Below, piece after piece: positions 25,563 to 35,059 of a DNA stretch of 64,000 bases. Positions within the stretch are counted from its first letter, which is position 1, and every line of letters starts with the position of its first letter. The stretch comes from Algoriphagus terrigena DSM 22685 (GTDB taxonomy: Bacteria > Bacteroidota > Bacteroidia > Cytophagales > Cyclobacteriaceae). The stretch is from positions 1-64,000 of the forward strand of contig NZ_AUBW01000007.1 of assembly GCF_000429445.1 (NCBI RefSeq). Reading direction: 5' to 3'. A model generated the notes under the pieces. That model was not told the DNA's origin, ran no database searches, and saw nothing but the letters and a program-made list of their open reading frames with translations. The translations under genes were made by a program, and so were the position numbers.

Positions 25563-25859
25563 ATGTCCTGTACAAAGTCGCCTCCAATGGCTTTGCTTAG
25601 CGTTTTAACTAAAAAAGTTTCGCAGAAAAGGAAACCTCGCTTTAGCTTAGGGGATCAGGCATTGCGCTCAGTTCACTGTTCGCAAAGACGTCCCGAGGGC
25701 ATCTTGTTTCGTATATGGAGATACCTGGCCTTTATTGGAAATCTGGATAGTTTATTGATTCAGTTATTACATCGAAAAGAAGTAGATTTATAAAGTTCGT
25801 GTTCATTTTAAGAGGAAATCAAAACCGACTTTTTAAAGAAATATCAACCAAATACCGAA
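25563..25859 (+). other. Intergenic region, no gene seen
   Basis: About 300 bases between the terminator and the aldo/keto reductase gene. A frame crosses it on the plus strand but it runs through the terminator hairpin and has no family-like sequence. I see no repeat or RNA. Confidence 0.5.
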
Positions 25860-26810
25860 ATGAAAAATCTGGAATTTAGAAACGGAGACAAGCTGCCCAT
25901 CTTGGGATTGGGAACCTGGAAAAGCAAACCCGGGGAGGTACGGCAAGCGGTCTATTGGGCAATCGAAGCTGGCTATCGGCATCTTGACTGCGCGGCAGTC
26001 TATCAAAATGAACGGGAAGTCGGGCAGGGGATCGCTGATGCGCTGGCCGATGGTCTGGTGAAACGGAACGATCTCTTTGTAACCTCAAAACTCTGGAACA
26101 ACAGTCATCGACACGAAGATGTAAAACCCGCTTTGGAGAAATCCCTTAATGATCTCCGTCTGGATTACCTGGATTTGTATCTGATACATTGGCCGGTGGC
26201 GTTTAAGCCCGGAATTGGTCTTGCGACACACCGGGAGGAGTTTTATACCTATCAGGATGTGCCTTTGAGCCAAACCTGGACAGCCATGCAGGAGCAAAAA
26301 GCATCTGGTGCCGCCAAACACATCGGCGTATCCAATTTCAACCAATCGAAGCTGAAGGAGCTTTTAGCTCTACCGGGTGAGAAGCCGGAGATGAACCAAG
26401 TCGAATTGCAGCCATTTCTGCCACAGGAGGGTTTGGTGAATTTTTGCCGTGAAAATGGAATCCTTTTGACGGCTTTCTCTCCTTTGGGATCGCCGGATTC
26501 CAGAGCGGAGCGGCACAAAAATGACCCCAAACTTCTCGACAATCCGATCGTCCTAGATATTGCGAAGAAGCATGGAGCCACGGCTGGTCAGGTTTTAATT
26601 GCCTGGTCGATTTCCAGAGAAATTGCCGTCGTGCCGAAATCAGTGGATCAAAGCCGCATCATCGAGAACTTCAAATCAACCGAAGTGAGTTTGGATGACC
26701 AGGATTTGGAGGCATTGGTATCGATTGGGATCTCCCATCGATTTGCTGACGGAAGTATCTTCACCGGTCCCCAGAGTCCATATAAGCTGTCTGATCTTTG
26801 GGACGCCTGA
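25860..26810 (+). CDS. Aldo/keto reductase
   Basis: A 316-residue NADPH-dependent reductase with a TIM-barrel fold, cytosolic. The catalytic tetrad falls at the canonical numbers: Asp43 (HLDCA), Tyr48 (VYQNEREVG), Lys77 (VTSKLWNN) and His110 (LYLIHWP). Cofactor binding is seen in IAVVPKSVDQSRIIENF. It resembles aldehyde/aldose reductases such as AKR1-type enzymes and could reduce sugars or aldehydes. It is next to the ThuA/DUF6807/Gfo locus but separated from it by a strong terminator, so the link is only by position. Confidence 0.93.
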   Translation: MKNLEFRNGDKLPILGLGTWKSKPGEVRQAVYWAIEAGYRHLDCAAVYQNEREVGQGIADALADGLVKRNDLFVTSKLWNNSHRHEDVKPALEKSLNDLRLDYLDLYLIHWPVAFKPGIGLATHREEFYTYQDVPLSQTWTAMQEQKASGAAKHIGVSNFNQSKLKELLALPGEKPEMNQVELQPFLPQEGLVNFCRENGILLTAFSPLGSPDSRAERHKNDPKLLDNPIVLDIAKKHGATAGQVLIAWSISREIAVVPKSVDQSRIIENFKSTEVSLDDQDLEALVSIGISHRFADGSIFTGPQSPYKLSDLWDA

Positions 26811-26849
26811 AAAACAAAACCCGACTCCAAAGAGTCGGATTTTTGTTTT
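26811..26849. terminator. Bidirectional intrinsic terminator
   Basis: CCGACTC (26821-26827) pairs with GAGTCGG (26832-26838), flanked by AAAA (26816-26819) and TTTTT, extending the stem to about 26811-26849. It lies between the aldo/keto reductase and the convergent TrpF-like gene, whose stop codon overlaps it. Confidence 0.85.
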
Positions 26850-27468
26850 ATTCCTCGGTTTCAAGTTTCTCGAGAATATCCGCCAGTTCGTTCAAGTCCT
26901 TCAGACCGGGTTTTATTTCCTCACCACCAGTCAGCGATATCCCGAAAATCCCTGCATCGTCCACCAAACCGAGAATGTTTTCGGCTGTGATTCCCGTGCC
27001 GAGGAGAACTTTGGTGTGTTTGGCCAGGTATTTCACGGCAGCTAGGCCGCTTTCTGGCAAGTCATTATCTTCGGAAACGACGTGGACTACGATCTCAAAT
27101 TCATTCAGAAGCGCGACTATTTCCTGCTCCAGATCGGCGAGATCATCAAGCCGAACTTTGTAAATCAGGGAATAGTCAGAGCCAATAAGCGCTCTCAATC
27201 CTTCAAAATCATCGTATTCGATCCAAGTGATGGAAGGATACGCCTTGAGCGCTTCAAGCAGATCGAGGCCTGAGCCGTGGGTGAACTCACCGACAAAATC
27301 TACTCCTGAGACCCAACCTGTGATTTCTCTAAAAGTATCCGGGGTGATGGAGTTGCCGGTATTTCCGCTTAGATCAAATCCCAACAGATTGACATACATG
27401 CCGGCACCGTATCTGGCGTCAGTGAGGTTGGTGATACTGTTTAATTTTACAAAAGTCTTAAGCGCCAT
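26848..27468 (-). CDS. TrpF-like TIM-barrel protein lacking the catalytic Cys motif
   Basis: About 206 residues with the outline of phosphoribosylanthranilate isomerase: a first strand FVKLNSITNLTDARYGAGMY, GVDFVGEFTHG, and a C-terminal phosphate-binding region LLGTGITAENILGLV and FGISLTGGEEIKPGLKDLNELADIL. In real TrpF the first strand reads K-CG-T with the catalytic Cys; here this is KLNS, with no Cys. The general acid Asp cannot be placed with confidence. It is therefore likely a paralogue with another role, not the tryptophan enzyme, and no trp genes are near. The ATG at 27468 is preferred over 27477. Confidence 0.6.
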   Translation of the reverse strand: MALKTFVKLNSITNLTDARYGAGMYVNLLGFDLSGNTGNSITPDTFREITGWVSGVDFVGEFTHGSGLDLLEALKAYPSITWIEYDDFEGLRALIGSDYSLIYKVRLDDLADLEQEIVALLNEFEIVVHVVSEDNDLPESGLAAVKYLAKHTKVLLGTGITAENILGLVDDAGIFGISLTGGEEIKPGLKDLNELADILEKLETEE

Positions 27469-27600
27469 GGTATACATTCAATTGGGCCGCTAAGGTAAGC
27501 AGGCCATTTTTCCCAGAAAAGTAAAAAGCACTGCCGGAAAATTCCGCGTCGAGTCCTTTGACCGGAAAAATGATTGTACTTTTAGTGGTATATTTTCGGC

Positions 27601-28290
27601 ATGCAACTGCGATTCACCCCGTTCTTGTTCGTTTTCTTACTGCTTTGTTCTGCATGTGAGGAAAACTTTGAATCTCCAGATCTTGATCTGGAGCAGGACT
27701 ATCAGCCCCTTTCGGTCGGCAATTTTTGGATCTATGAAGTCGATGAGACGATCTATTACGGCGAAAATGACTCCGAAACCAGCCAGTATTTTTACAGAGA
27801 TCTAGTCAGAAGCTCCTATCTGAATGCCGAAAACGAAGTGACGTTCGTCATCGGTAGATTTAAGTCTACGGACAGAATTTCTTGGGATTTGGAACTGGAA
27901 TATACCATGATCTACCGGGACCGGACCTTATTAAGAACTCTCTACAATCAACCGCTCTCAGCCCTGGTTTTTCCTCCGGAGCAAGGACGCTCTTGGAACG
28001 GCAAAAATTACCAGGCAGAAGGAGACGATGAATTTGAAATCGATTTTTCGGGGCAATCCGAACTGCCTGGATTTGAAACTGTGGAGGCGGTACGGGTAGC
28101 TCAGGAAAATCTGGACGATAAGATTACCATTCGGGATATCCGATACGAGCAGTTCGGCAAGGGAGTCGGATTAATGGAAAGATATGACGAAGTGCTAACG
28201 TATTGTTCCCGAAATGATTGCTTGGGCGATGAGTTGATCGACGGAGGCTACAAGACGCATCTGAAATTGGTAGAGTATGGCGAGGATTAA
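27601..28290 (+). CDS. Hypothetical lipoprotein
   Basis: An unrecognised 229-residue lipoprotein; the signal ends LLCSACEENF. The mature part begins with an acidic linker and LSVGNFWIYEVDETIYYGEN, a start shared with many Bacteroidota surface lipoproteins of unknown function, and has a Cys pair near the end (YCSRNDCLGDEL). Its 3' end overlaps the start of the T9SS subtilase gene by 14 nt, so the two are translated from one mRNA and may act together at the cell surface. Confidence 0.72.
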   Translation: MQLRFTPFLFVFLLLCSACEENFESPDLDLEQDYQPLSVGNFWIYEVDETIYYGENDSETSQYFYRDLVRSSYLNAENEVTFVIGRFKSTDRISWDLELEYTMIYRDRTLLRTLYNQPLSALVFPPEQGRSWNGKNYQAEGDDEFEIDFSGQSELPGFETVEAVRVAQENLDDKITIRDIRYEQFGKGVGLMERYDEVLTYCSRNDCLGDELIDGGYKTHLKLVEYGED

Positions 28291-29944
28291 GATTTTTATC
28301 AGTTTGTCATTTTTTTTGTTTTTGGCGCTGTCGGCAGGGGCGCAGGATCGCTATGCTGTCTATTTCAAATACAAGCCTCAGTCGAGCCTTTCGCTTTCCC
28401 GACCACAGGAGTTTTTGACACAAAAGGCCCTTGACAGAAGAAGCCGCGAGGGAATTCAGGCGGACAGTCTTGATTTGCCGGTTGCCGGCAAATATCTGGA
28501 TCAGGTGACGGCCCTGTCGGACTATCTGCTCTATTCCAGTAAATGGATGAATGCGGCCGTTTTGGTCACTGATCAGGCTGGATCAGAGGCGATGGCGGCG
28601 CTGCCATTTGTAGACCGCGTAGAATTGGTCGCGAATGGTTTTCTGCCCAAGCCGGGTGCCAGGATGAAATACAAAGTCTATGCATCGACGACGTTGGAGA
28701 CGAACTGCAATGCGCCAAAACTGAACACACGCGAGCTTGCGAAAGCAGATAACTCCTATGATTTTCAGAATCAGTTGATCGGAATCGACAGGATGCACGC
28801 CGAAGGCTACACTGGCGCTGGGGTGACGATTGCGGTATTCGACGCCGGTTTTCCGGGTACAAATACTGCTTCGCCTTTTGCTCATTTGTTCACAAACAGT
28901 CAGATCATCGGTCAGCGTGACGTGGTGAGGCCGTGGAATACAGAGGTATTTATGGGTAATCAGCATGGTACCAACGTGCTGTCACTGATCGCTGCAAATG
29001 AGCCCGCAAAGCTAGTCTCAGGAGCCTATAATTCAGATTTTATCCTGGTTATCACCGAGGAGGTCGAGACGGAATATCGGGTAGAGGAATTCAACTGGCT
29101 GCGTGGTGCAGAGTACTCAGACAGTCTTGGTGTCGACATCATCAGCAGCTCATTGGGCTATTGGGATTTCGATGATCCGGCCATGAATTATACAATCGAC
29201 GACTTGGACGGCGAAACCACGGTGATCACCAAAGGTGCTACAATCGCTTCCAACAAAGGAATCTTGGTAGTGAACAGCGTCGGGAATTATGGCGCTCGGG
29301 GCGAATCCAGCTTGGTAGCACCGGCGGACGCCAAGAATATTATCTCGGTCGGATCGGTGAAGACAAGCGGTGACAGATCCTCATTTAGCTCGCAGGGACC
29401 TACTGGGGACGGGCGTTTCAAGCCGGATCTTAGCGCATTTGGCGACAGCCCCGTCTTGATTCGTGCCAACGGAACCGTTGGTTCGTCTGGCGGGACCTCA
29501 TTTTCAGCACCCCAAATTTCAGCTTTGGCAGCCGGACTCTGGGAGGCAAGGCCAGAATGGACGAAGGCTGAACTGATGGAAAATCTGTATCGAAGCGCCA
29601 CACAATACGAAGATCCCGACAACCTGTTGGGCTACGGAGTTCCAAACTTTTACGATGCACTGTATGGAGAAATTCTGGCGGTGGAAGACGAAGAGGCCAT
29701 TGCTTGGAAGGTTTATCCCAATCCGCTTATCGAGGATGAAATCTCTATCCACTTTGGCACCGGAACAAGCGCAGAGTTTGAGTTGATCGACATGACCGGT
29801 AAATCTCTGATGACGACCGAGCTATCGAGAGCCAATGCAACATCACCGTACAAAGTCAGAGTAGACGGAATCAAGCCCGGATTATACCTCGTTCAGATGC
29901 GCGAAGGAGCCTATATCAAGCAAACCAAGTTGCTGAAGCGATAG
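28277..29944 (+). CDS. Secreted subtilisin-like (S8) protease with T9SS sorting domain
   Basis: A 555-residue serine protease exported by Sec (signal ending LSAGA/QDR) and then by the type IX system. The catalytic triad is visible: Asp in VTIAVFDAGFPG, His in NQHGTNVLSLIAA, Ser in GGTSFSAPQISALAAG, with the oxyanion Asn in GILVVNSVGNYG. A pro-region of about 150 residues precedes the domain. The C-terminal ~75 residues form a type A sorting domain (VYPNPLIEDEISIHFG, then GLYLVQMREG and KQTKLLKR). It overlaps the upstream lipoprotein gene by 14 nt. Confidence 0.93.
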   Translation: MARIKIFISLSFFLFLALSAGAQDRYAVYFKYKPQSSLSLSRPQEFLTQKALDRRSREGIQADSLDLPVAGKYLDQVTALSDYLLYSSKWMNAAVLVTDQAGSEAMAALPFVDRVELVANGFLPKPGARMKYKVYASTTLETNCNAPKLNTRELAKADNSYDFQNQLIGIDRMHAEGYTGAGVTIAVFDAGFPGTNTASPFAHLFTNSQIIGQRDVVRPWNTEVFMGNQHGTNVLSLIAANEPAKLVSGAYNSDFILVITEEVETEYRVEEFNWLRGAEYSDSLGVDIISSSLGYWDFDDPAMNYTIDDLDGETTVITKGATIASNKGILVVNSVGNYGARGESSLVAPADAKNIISVGSVKTSGDRSSFSSQGPTGDGRFKPDLSAFGDSPVLIRANGTVGSSGGTSFSAPQISALAAGLWEARPEWTKAELMENLYRSATQYEDPDNLLGYGVPNFYDALYGEILAVEDEEAIAWKVYPNPLIEDEISIHFGTGTSAEFELIDMTGKSLMTTELSRANATSPYKVRVDGIKPGLYLVQMREGAYIKQTKLLKR

Positions 29945-29999
29945 CAGGTTTTGCGCCAGCGAAGAATTTCATTTGATTTGTAGAAATAAAAAAAAGCCC

Positions 30000-30650
30000 A
30001 TGCCCCCATTGATTGCTCCGTCCATTCTTGCCGCTGATTTTGCCAATCTCCAAAGAGAAGTGGAAATGCTTAACGGTTCTGTCGCGGATTATATTCACGT
30101 AGATATCATGGATGGTGTGTTTGTGCCTAATATTTCTTTTGGGATTCCCGTGACCGAGGCGATAAAAACCTACGCGGAAAAACCTCTGGACGTTCATTTG
30201 ATGATCGTGAACCCGGACCAATATCTCGAGGCATTTCGCAGAGCCGGAGCGGAGATCCTTTCGGTTCACTATGAGGCATGCACTCATCTCCACAGGACAG
30301 TGCAGGCGATCCATAGCTTGGGAGCCAAAGCGGGCGTCGCGATTAATCCGCATACGCCGGTTCATCTGCTGGAAGAGATCATCGGGGACATTGACATGGT
30401 TTGTATGATGTCGGTGAATCCGGGATTTGGTGGGCAAAAGTTCATCGAAAACACGTATTCAAAAGTCGCACGGCTGAAGGAGCTGATCTTGAAAAAGGGT
30501 TCTTCCGCCAAGATCGAAATCGACGGCGGAGTCAATCTGGAAAATGCGCCAAAACTGATCGCCGCTGGTGCAGATGTCTTGGTTGCAGGTAGTTTTGTGT
30601 TCAGTTCTTCTGATCCAAAAGCAACAATTGCGAGCTTGAAAAGCTTGTGA
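30000..30650 (+). CDS. rpe: Ribulose-phosphate 3-epimerase
   Basis: Rpe interconverts ribulose 5-phosphate and xylulose 5-phosphate in the pentose phosphate pathway. From the ATG at 30000 it has 216 residues: PLIAPSILAADFANLQREVE at the start, the metal-binding YIHVDIMDGVFVPNISFG, PLDVHLMIVNPDQY, VCMMSVNPGFGGQKFIENT and the closing KIEIDGGVNLENAPKLIAAG with VAGSFVF. All expected catalytic Asp and His residues are there. It follows the subtilase gene by 55 nt and may share its transcript or have its own promoter. Confidence 0.96.
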   Translation: MPPLIAPSILAADFANLQREVEMLNGSVADYIHVDIMDGVFVPNISFGIPVTEAIKTYAEKPLDVHLMIVNPDQYLEAFRRAGAEILSVHYEACTHLHRTVQAIHSLGAKAGVAINPHTPVHLLEEIIGDIDMVCMMSVNPGFGGQKFIENTYSKVARLKELILKKGSSAKIEIDGGVNLENAPKLIAAGADVLVAGSFVFSSSDPKATIASLKSL

Positions 30651-30772
30651 TTTTGCGGATTTTTCTGATCAACCGCTTATCATAAAATATCTTAAAACGA
30701 CATTTTTTACTTGGTTTTGGTCTCGATGACCTTTTTATTGTGCGATTAACCATTATTAAACCAATTACAAGT

Positions 30773-31264
30773 ATGAAAAAGATTTGGATGTTTGTTGTCC
30801 TTTTTGGAGGACTGAGCTTGGCAGCGTTTGCACAAGAAACTGCTGCGGAAGAGGCGGTTACGGATGAGGATCTAAAGAAATTCGCCAATGTAGAAGTAAT
30901 GACTTCGGAGTATGTAGAGAAGAAAACCGAGGAATTGAAAAATATGATTCTCAACAATGAAGTCATCGACGGAGGGGCGAGATACAACGAAATCAAAGCC
31001 GCCTGGGGTGACGCTGCCAAAGAAGCGGAGATCAAGTTGACCGAGGAAGAAAGAACTGCCTATAAAGCCATCAAGGACTTTCAGGATTCACTGCAGGAGT
31101 CTGTGGTCGAATACAAAACAGAGCTGATCAAGGACGATGCGGTGTTGGGAGTCTCCACTTACAACAAGGTGAACGGAGCGATCAAAGAAGATCCGGCCAT
31201 GAAGGAAAAACTGGATCAGATGGTCGAAGAGATGAAAGTTAAAGAGGACGACGGCCAGGCATAA
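30773..31264 (+). CDS. Small secreted helical protein (DUF4168-like)
   Basis: A 163-residue exported protein; the ATG at 30773 is chosen because it gives a normal signal peptide (MKKIWMFVVLFGGLSLAAFA/QE). The mature protein is acidic and fully helical: DEDLKKFANVEVMTSEYVEK, then EERTAYKAIKDFQDSLQE. It loosely resembles DUF4168, a family of periplasmic helical proteins of unknown role, but I am not sure. It has its own terminator and is likely monocistronic. Confidence 0.65.
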   Translation: MKKIWMFVVLFGGLSLAAFAQETAAEEAVTDEDLKKFANVEVMTSEYVEKKTEELKNMILNNEVIDGGARYNEIKAAWGDAAKEAEIKLTEEERTAYKAIKDFQDSLQESVVEYKTELIKDDAVLGVSTYNKVNGAIKEDPAMKEKLDQMVEEMKVKEDDGQA

Positions 31265-31296
31265 TCCGATGATTTAGCTGTTTGGCAAAAGATTTG

Positions 31297-31330
31297 AAGA
31301 AGCTTCTCCGAAAAGGAAGCTTCTTTTTTT
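31297..31330 (+). terminator. Intrinsic terminator
   Basis: AAGAAGCTTC (31297-31306) pairs with GAAGCTTCTT (31316-31325), followed by a T run. It ends the transcript of the helical secreted protein gene 33 nt after its stop. Confidence 0.9.
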
Positions 31331-31366
31331 ATTTTCACACCAACCGATTCAGATCTTCGTTAGCAA

Positions 31367-32389
31367 ATGATGACCAACAGAAATTTCTACCTCCTGATTT
31401 TTGCATTTTTTTCACTTCAACTTCCCGCTTTGGCTCAGGATGAAGATATTTTTGGAATCAGCGAAAAGGCAAAGAATCCCAAAAGCGAATCGGGTATTGG
31501 GAATGTCTTCAGAAACGGGCTTGAGATGTTCGCTCTGGAGATTTCCACCGGCGCAGCTTATCACCAGATGAGCACGCTCTTCTATTCTCCAAATCCGTCA
31601 CTTTACCCTATCTCCCAGTACCAAAACTTCGAAAGCTCGGACTATTCACTCCAAGACACACTTTCTCTATCAAGCAATGCATGGACTGTTCCGCTTGTAA
31701 ATGGAGGAGTCCGGATCAACTTGTTTAACCTCCTGACGATTGGCGGTGGATACGGAATGGAATGGGGAAACCTGGAACCGATGAGAGGCAGCGATCACGA
31801 GTTTCAGTTTGAAGGGTCTAGCTATCAGATCAGTAAATTTTATGGCACCGTCGGATTGGTGCTTTACGACGCCAAGCGTCGGCAGAGCTTTCTCAAGTGG
31901 CGGTACCGAAAATACAGCACCAATAACCTGTACATGCAATCTGAATTGCGTCAGAGAGCTAGGGCAAATTACCCGTGGAGATTTATTTTGGAAGGAGAGT
32001 TTGGAAAAATGAAGCTGAAAAATGCCTATGACCCGGCCTTGGACAGCGGCCCGACTCCCTATGTTCCCCGCTTGGCGGTCTCTGAAGATCCTTATTTTGG
32101 AGTCTCAATGAGGGTAGAGTATGATTTTTCTGAGTATGCTAAACTGTTCGTGAAAGGCGGAGCGGAGTTCAGAGAGTTTACGTATGCAGCGTCGGATTTT
32201 TCTGGATTTCAGAACATTGAACAAAACGTGTACGGACTTCAGGCCGGATTGGCAATTAAACTTCCGGGGACCAAAAAGTGCAAAATAGGCGGATGTGGCG
32301 TCGTAATGAAGCACATGCATGATGGGATTGAATATCGCGGAAGTTCCATTTTCAATATGCAGAATCGAAAAATCGGCCAGTGGTACTAA
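31367..32389 (+). CDS. Predicted outer-membrane protein with C-terminal Cys/His motif
   Basis: A 340-residue exported protein (signal MMTNRNFYLLIFAFFSLQ, cleavage near LA/QDED). The central part has amphipathic strands of an outer-membrane barrel (VRINLFNLLTIGGGYGMEWG, RVEYDFSEYAKLFVKGGAEF). The last 40 residues are distinctive: KKCKIGGCGVVMKHMHDG, then YRGSSIFNMQNRKIGQWY. Two Cys and a KHxH cluster of this type recur, as far as I recall, at the ends of other Bacteroidota proteins and could bind a metal. Function unknown. A weak hairpin with arms CAAGGTT/AACCTTG (32406-32435) follows. Confidence 0.68.
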   Translation: MMTNRNFYLLIFAFFSLQLPALAQDEDIFGISEKAKNPKSESGIGNVFRNGLEMFALEISTGAAYHQMSTLFYSPNPSLYPISQYQNFESSDYSLQDTLSLSSNAWTVPLVNGGVRINLFNLLTIGGGYGMEWGNLEPMRGSDHEFQFEGSSYQISKFYGTVGLVLYDAKRRQSFLKWRYRKYSTNNLYMQSELRQRARANYPWRFILEGEFGKMKLKNAYDPALDSGPTPYVPRLAVSEDPYFGVSMRVEYDFSEYAKLFVKGGAEFREFTYAASDFSGFQNIEQNVYGLQAGLAIKLPGTKKCKIGGCGVVMKHMHDGIEYRGSSIFNMQNRKIGQWY

Positions 32390-32422
32390 GTGCTGGACGG
32401 GCGGACAAGGTTACAAGCTGGG

Positions 32423-32453
32423 TTTCGAAACCTTGCAGTTTTTACTATCTTGC
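32423..32453 (+). promoter_or_regulatory. Possible gyrA promoter
   Basis: TTTCG (32423-32427) and TATCTTGC (32446-32453), 18 nt apart, resemble the -33 TTTG and -7 TAnnTTTG boxes with one deviation each. It lies about 30 nt before the gyrA ATG. Consensus match only. Confidence 0.35.
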
Positions 32454-32483
32454 AGCTTAATTTGAAGCGCGAAAAAGTACTTT

Positions 32484-35030
32484 ATGGCCCAAGGAGAGAA
32501 CGAGCACATCATACCAATTAACATTGAGGAGGAAATGCGTGGTGCCTACATCGATTATTCGATGTCGGTCATTGTTTCAAGAGCACTTCCTGATGTCCGA
32601 GACGGACTTAAGCCGGTTCACCGACGCATCCTTTATGGAATGCAGGAACTTGGCGTTTTACACAACAAGCCTTATAAAAAATCTGCCAGAATCGTCGGTG
32701 AGGTTTTGGGAAAATACCACCCACACGGTGACTCCGCAGTCTACGAAACAATGGTTCGTATGGCTCAGGAATGGTCACTGAGATATCCTTTGGTTGACGG
32801 TCAGGGTAACTTTGGATCGGTCGACGGTGACAACCCCGCCGCGATGCGATATACCGAAGCCAGACTCAAGAGAATTGCTGAGGAGTTGCTTGTCGATATC
32901 AACAAAGAGACCGTTGACTTTCAGTTCAACTTTGACGATTCCCTCAAGGAACCAACTGTACTTCCCGCCAAAGTACCAGCCCTGTTGCTAAACGGTGCTT
33001 CTGGTATCGCAGTAGGTATGGCTACCAACATGGCCCCCCATAATTTGGGAGAGGTCATCGACGGCATTGTTGCCTACATCGACAACCGTGACATCACGAT
33101 TGCTGAACTGATGAAGTTCATCATTGCACCGGATTTCCCGACAGGCGGGATTATCTATGGATACAATGGCGTGAAAGCGGCTTTCGAGACGGGCAGAGGT
33201 AGAGTGGTAGTAAGAGGCAAGGCCAACGTAGAGATCAAAGAAGGGGGAAGCAAGGAGATGATCGTCATCACCGAAATCCCCTACATGGTCAACAAGGCAA
33301 ACATGGTGGAGAAAACCGCTGCCTTGATCAACGAGAAGAAGATCGATGGCATCTCTGCTATCCGCGATGAGTCTGACCGCTCCGGGATGCGGATTGTATA
33401 TGAACTGAAGCGTGACGCCATCTCAAGCGTTGTCTTAAACAATCTTTACAAGCATACAGCGCTACAAACTTCATTCTCAGTGAATAACGTTGCGCTCGTG
33501 AAGGGCCGCCCGTATACGCTGAACCTGAAAGATCTGATCGTTCACTACGTCGCCCACAGGCATGAGGTGATCGTCAGACGTACAGAATATGAATTAAGAG
33601 AAGCCGAAAAGAGAGCTCATATTCTTCAGGGCTACCTGATTGCATTGGATCACTTGGATGAGGTAATCTCTCTGATCAGAAATTCACCAGATCCTGAATC
33701 TGCCCGCAATGGCCTGATGGAGCGATTTGAGCTGAGCGAGATTCAAGCTCGTGCAATTCTCGATATGAGATTGCAACGCCTGACAGGCATGGAGCGTGAC
33801 AAGATCATTCAAGAATACAAGGAGATCATGGCGCTGATCGAAGAGCTGAAGGAAATCTTGGCTAACGAGGACAAGCGAATGGAGATCATCAAGACCGAAC
33901 TTCAGGAAGTACGGGACAAGTATTCGGATGACCGTCGCACGGAAATCGAACACAATGCGGAAGATTTAAGCTACGAAGACATGATTCCGAATGAGGAAGT
34001 GGTCATTACCGTTTCTCACCAGGGTTATGTGAAGCGTACCGCTTTGACTGAATACAGAACTCAAGGTCGGGGTGGCGTGGGATCCAGGGGCGTCAGCACC
34101 AAAGAAGACGATTGGACTGAATATATCTTTACCGCTTCTACACACAATTACCTCTTGATCTTTACAGACAAGGGTAAGTTGTTCTGGCTGAAAACTTACG
34201 CGATTCCTGAAGGGACAAAGACTGCTAAAGGCCGTCCTATCCAAAACCTGATCAATATCGAATCGGATGATAAGATCAGATCAATCATCCAGGTGGACAG
34301 CCTAAGTGATCAGGACTATCTCAACAATCACTTCCTGGTGATGATCACCAAGCGCGGGATTATCAAGAAGACCACACTTGAGCAATACAGCCGTCCCAGA
34401 ACCAACGGAATCATCGCTTTGAATATCAGAGAAGATGATCAATTGGTGAACGTCAATATGACCAATGGCAAGCAACATATCGTCATCGCGGCCAAATCCG
34501 GCAGAGCAATCCACTTCCCTGAGGCGGCTGTTCGTCCGATGGGGAGAACCGCCACAGGGGTGAAGGCGATAACGTTAAATGGTGATAAAGATTATGTCAT
34601 TGGCATGGTTTGTGCCTCTGAGGAAAGCGCGACTCTTTTGGTAGTATCTGAAAAAGGCTATGGAAAACGTTCCGAGCTCGAGGAATATAGAATTACCAAT
34701 AGAGGAGGAAAAGGAGTGAAGGCGATGAATGTGACCGAGAAAACCGGTACGTTGGTCGCCATCAAGCAAGTAATGGACTCAGATGATTTGATGATCATCA
34801 ATAAATCCGGGATTACGATCAGAATATCGATGGATCAGCTCAGAGTGATGGGCCGGGCTACCCAAGGAGTACGATTGATACGAGTTGGCGAGGGAGATGA
34901 GATATCATCTGTCGAAAAAATCTCAAGAGAGGAAGAATTAGAACTTCCAGAGCCGACGGACAGTACCATCGAATCTCCTGAAAATCCAGAAAACCAATCT
35001 TCTGACACGCCAGAAGGAACAACAGAATAA
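32484..35030 (+). CDS. gyrA: DNA gyrase subunit A
   Basis: The DNA-cleaving subunit of gyrase, which with GyrB introduces negative supercoils. It has 848 residues. The start is typical ([20 protein letters not shown]). The catalytic Tyr is Tyr123 in [10 protein letters not shown]. The quinolone-determining region [17 protein letters not shown] has Ser84 and Glu88 at E. coli positions 83 and 87, i.e. no known resistance change at the Ser. The C-terminal pinwheel has the GyrA box as [11 protein letters not shown], which argues for gyrase over topoisomerase IV. An acidic Ser/Pro/Glu-rich tail ends the protein. A secreted TPR gene follows after 29 nt. Confidence 0.96.
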   Translation: MAQGENEHIIPINIEEEMRGAYIDYSMSVIVSRALPDVRDGLKPVHRRILYGMQELGVLHNKPYKKSARIVGEVLGKYHPHGDSAVYETMVRMAQEWSLRYPLVDGQGNFGSVDGDNPAAMRYTEARLKRIAEELLVDINKETVDFQFNFDDSLKEPTVLPAKVPALLLNGASGIAVGMATNMAPHNLGEVIDGIVAYIDNRDITIAELMKFIIAPDFPTGGIIYGYNGVKAAFETGRGRVVVRGKANVEIKEGGSKEMIVITEIPYMVNKANMVEKTAALINEKKIDGISAIRDESDRSGMRIVYELKRDAISSVVLNNLYKHTALQTSFSVNNVALVKGRPYTLNLKDLIVHYVAHRHEVIVRRTEYELREAEKRAHILQGYLIALDHLDEVISLIRNSPDPESARNGLMERFELSEIQARAILDMRLQRLTGMERDKIIQEYKEIMALIEELKEILANEDKRMEIIKTELQEVRDKYSDDRRTEIEHNAEDLSYEDMIPNEEVVITVSHQGYVKRTALTEYRTQGRGGVGSRGVSTKEDDWTEYIFTASTHNYLLIFTDKGKLFWLKTYAIPEGTKTAKGRPIQNLINIESDDKIRSIIQVDSLSDQDYLNNHFLVMITKRGIIKKTTLEQYSRPRTNGIIALNIREDDQLVNVNMTNGKQHIVIAAKSGRAIHFPEAAVRPMGRTATGVKAITLNGDKDYVIGMVCASEESATLLVVSEKGYGKRSELEEYRITNRGGKGVKAMNVTEKTGTLVAIKQVMDSDDLMIINKSGITIRISMDQLRVMGRATQGVRLIRVGEGDEISSVEKISREEELELPEPTDSTIESPENPENQSSDTPEGTTE

Positions 35031-35059
35031 CCGAACAATCAATTAAGATAAAAACGCTA

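Noticed and set aside
25488-25793. Plus-strand frame of ~100 codons after the oxidoreductase operon
   Set aside because: It runs through the strong terminator hairpin at 25522-25562 and shows no family-like or signal sequence.
32700-32760. Quinolone-resistance change in gyrA
   Set aside because: Ser84 is wild type; Glu at the position of E. coli Asp87 is a natural variant in many bacteria.
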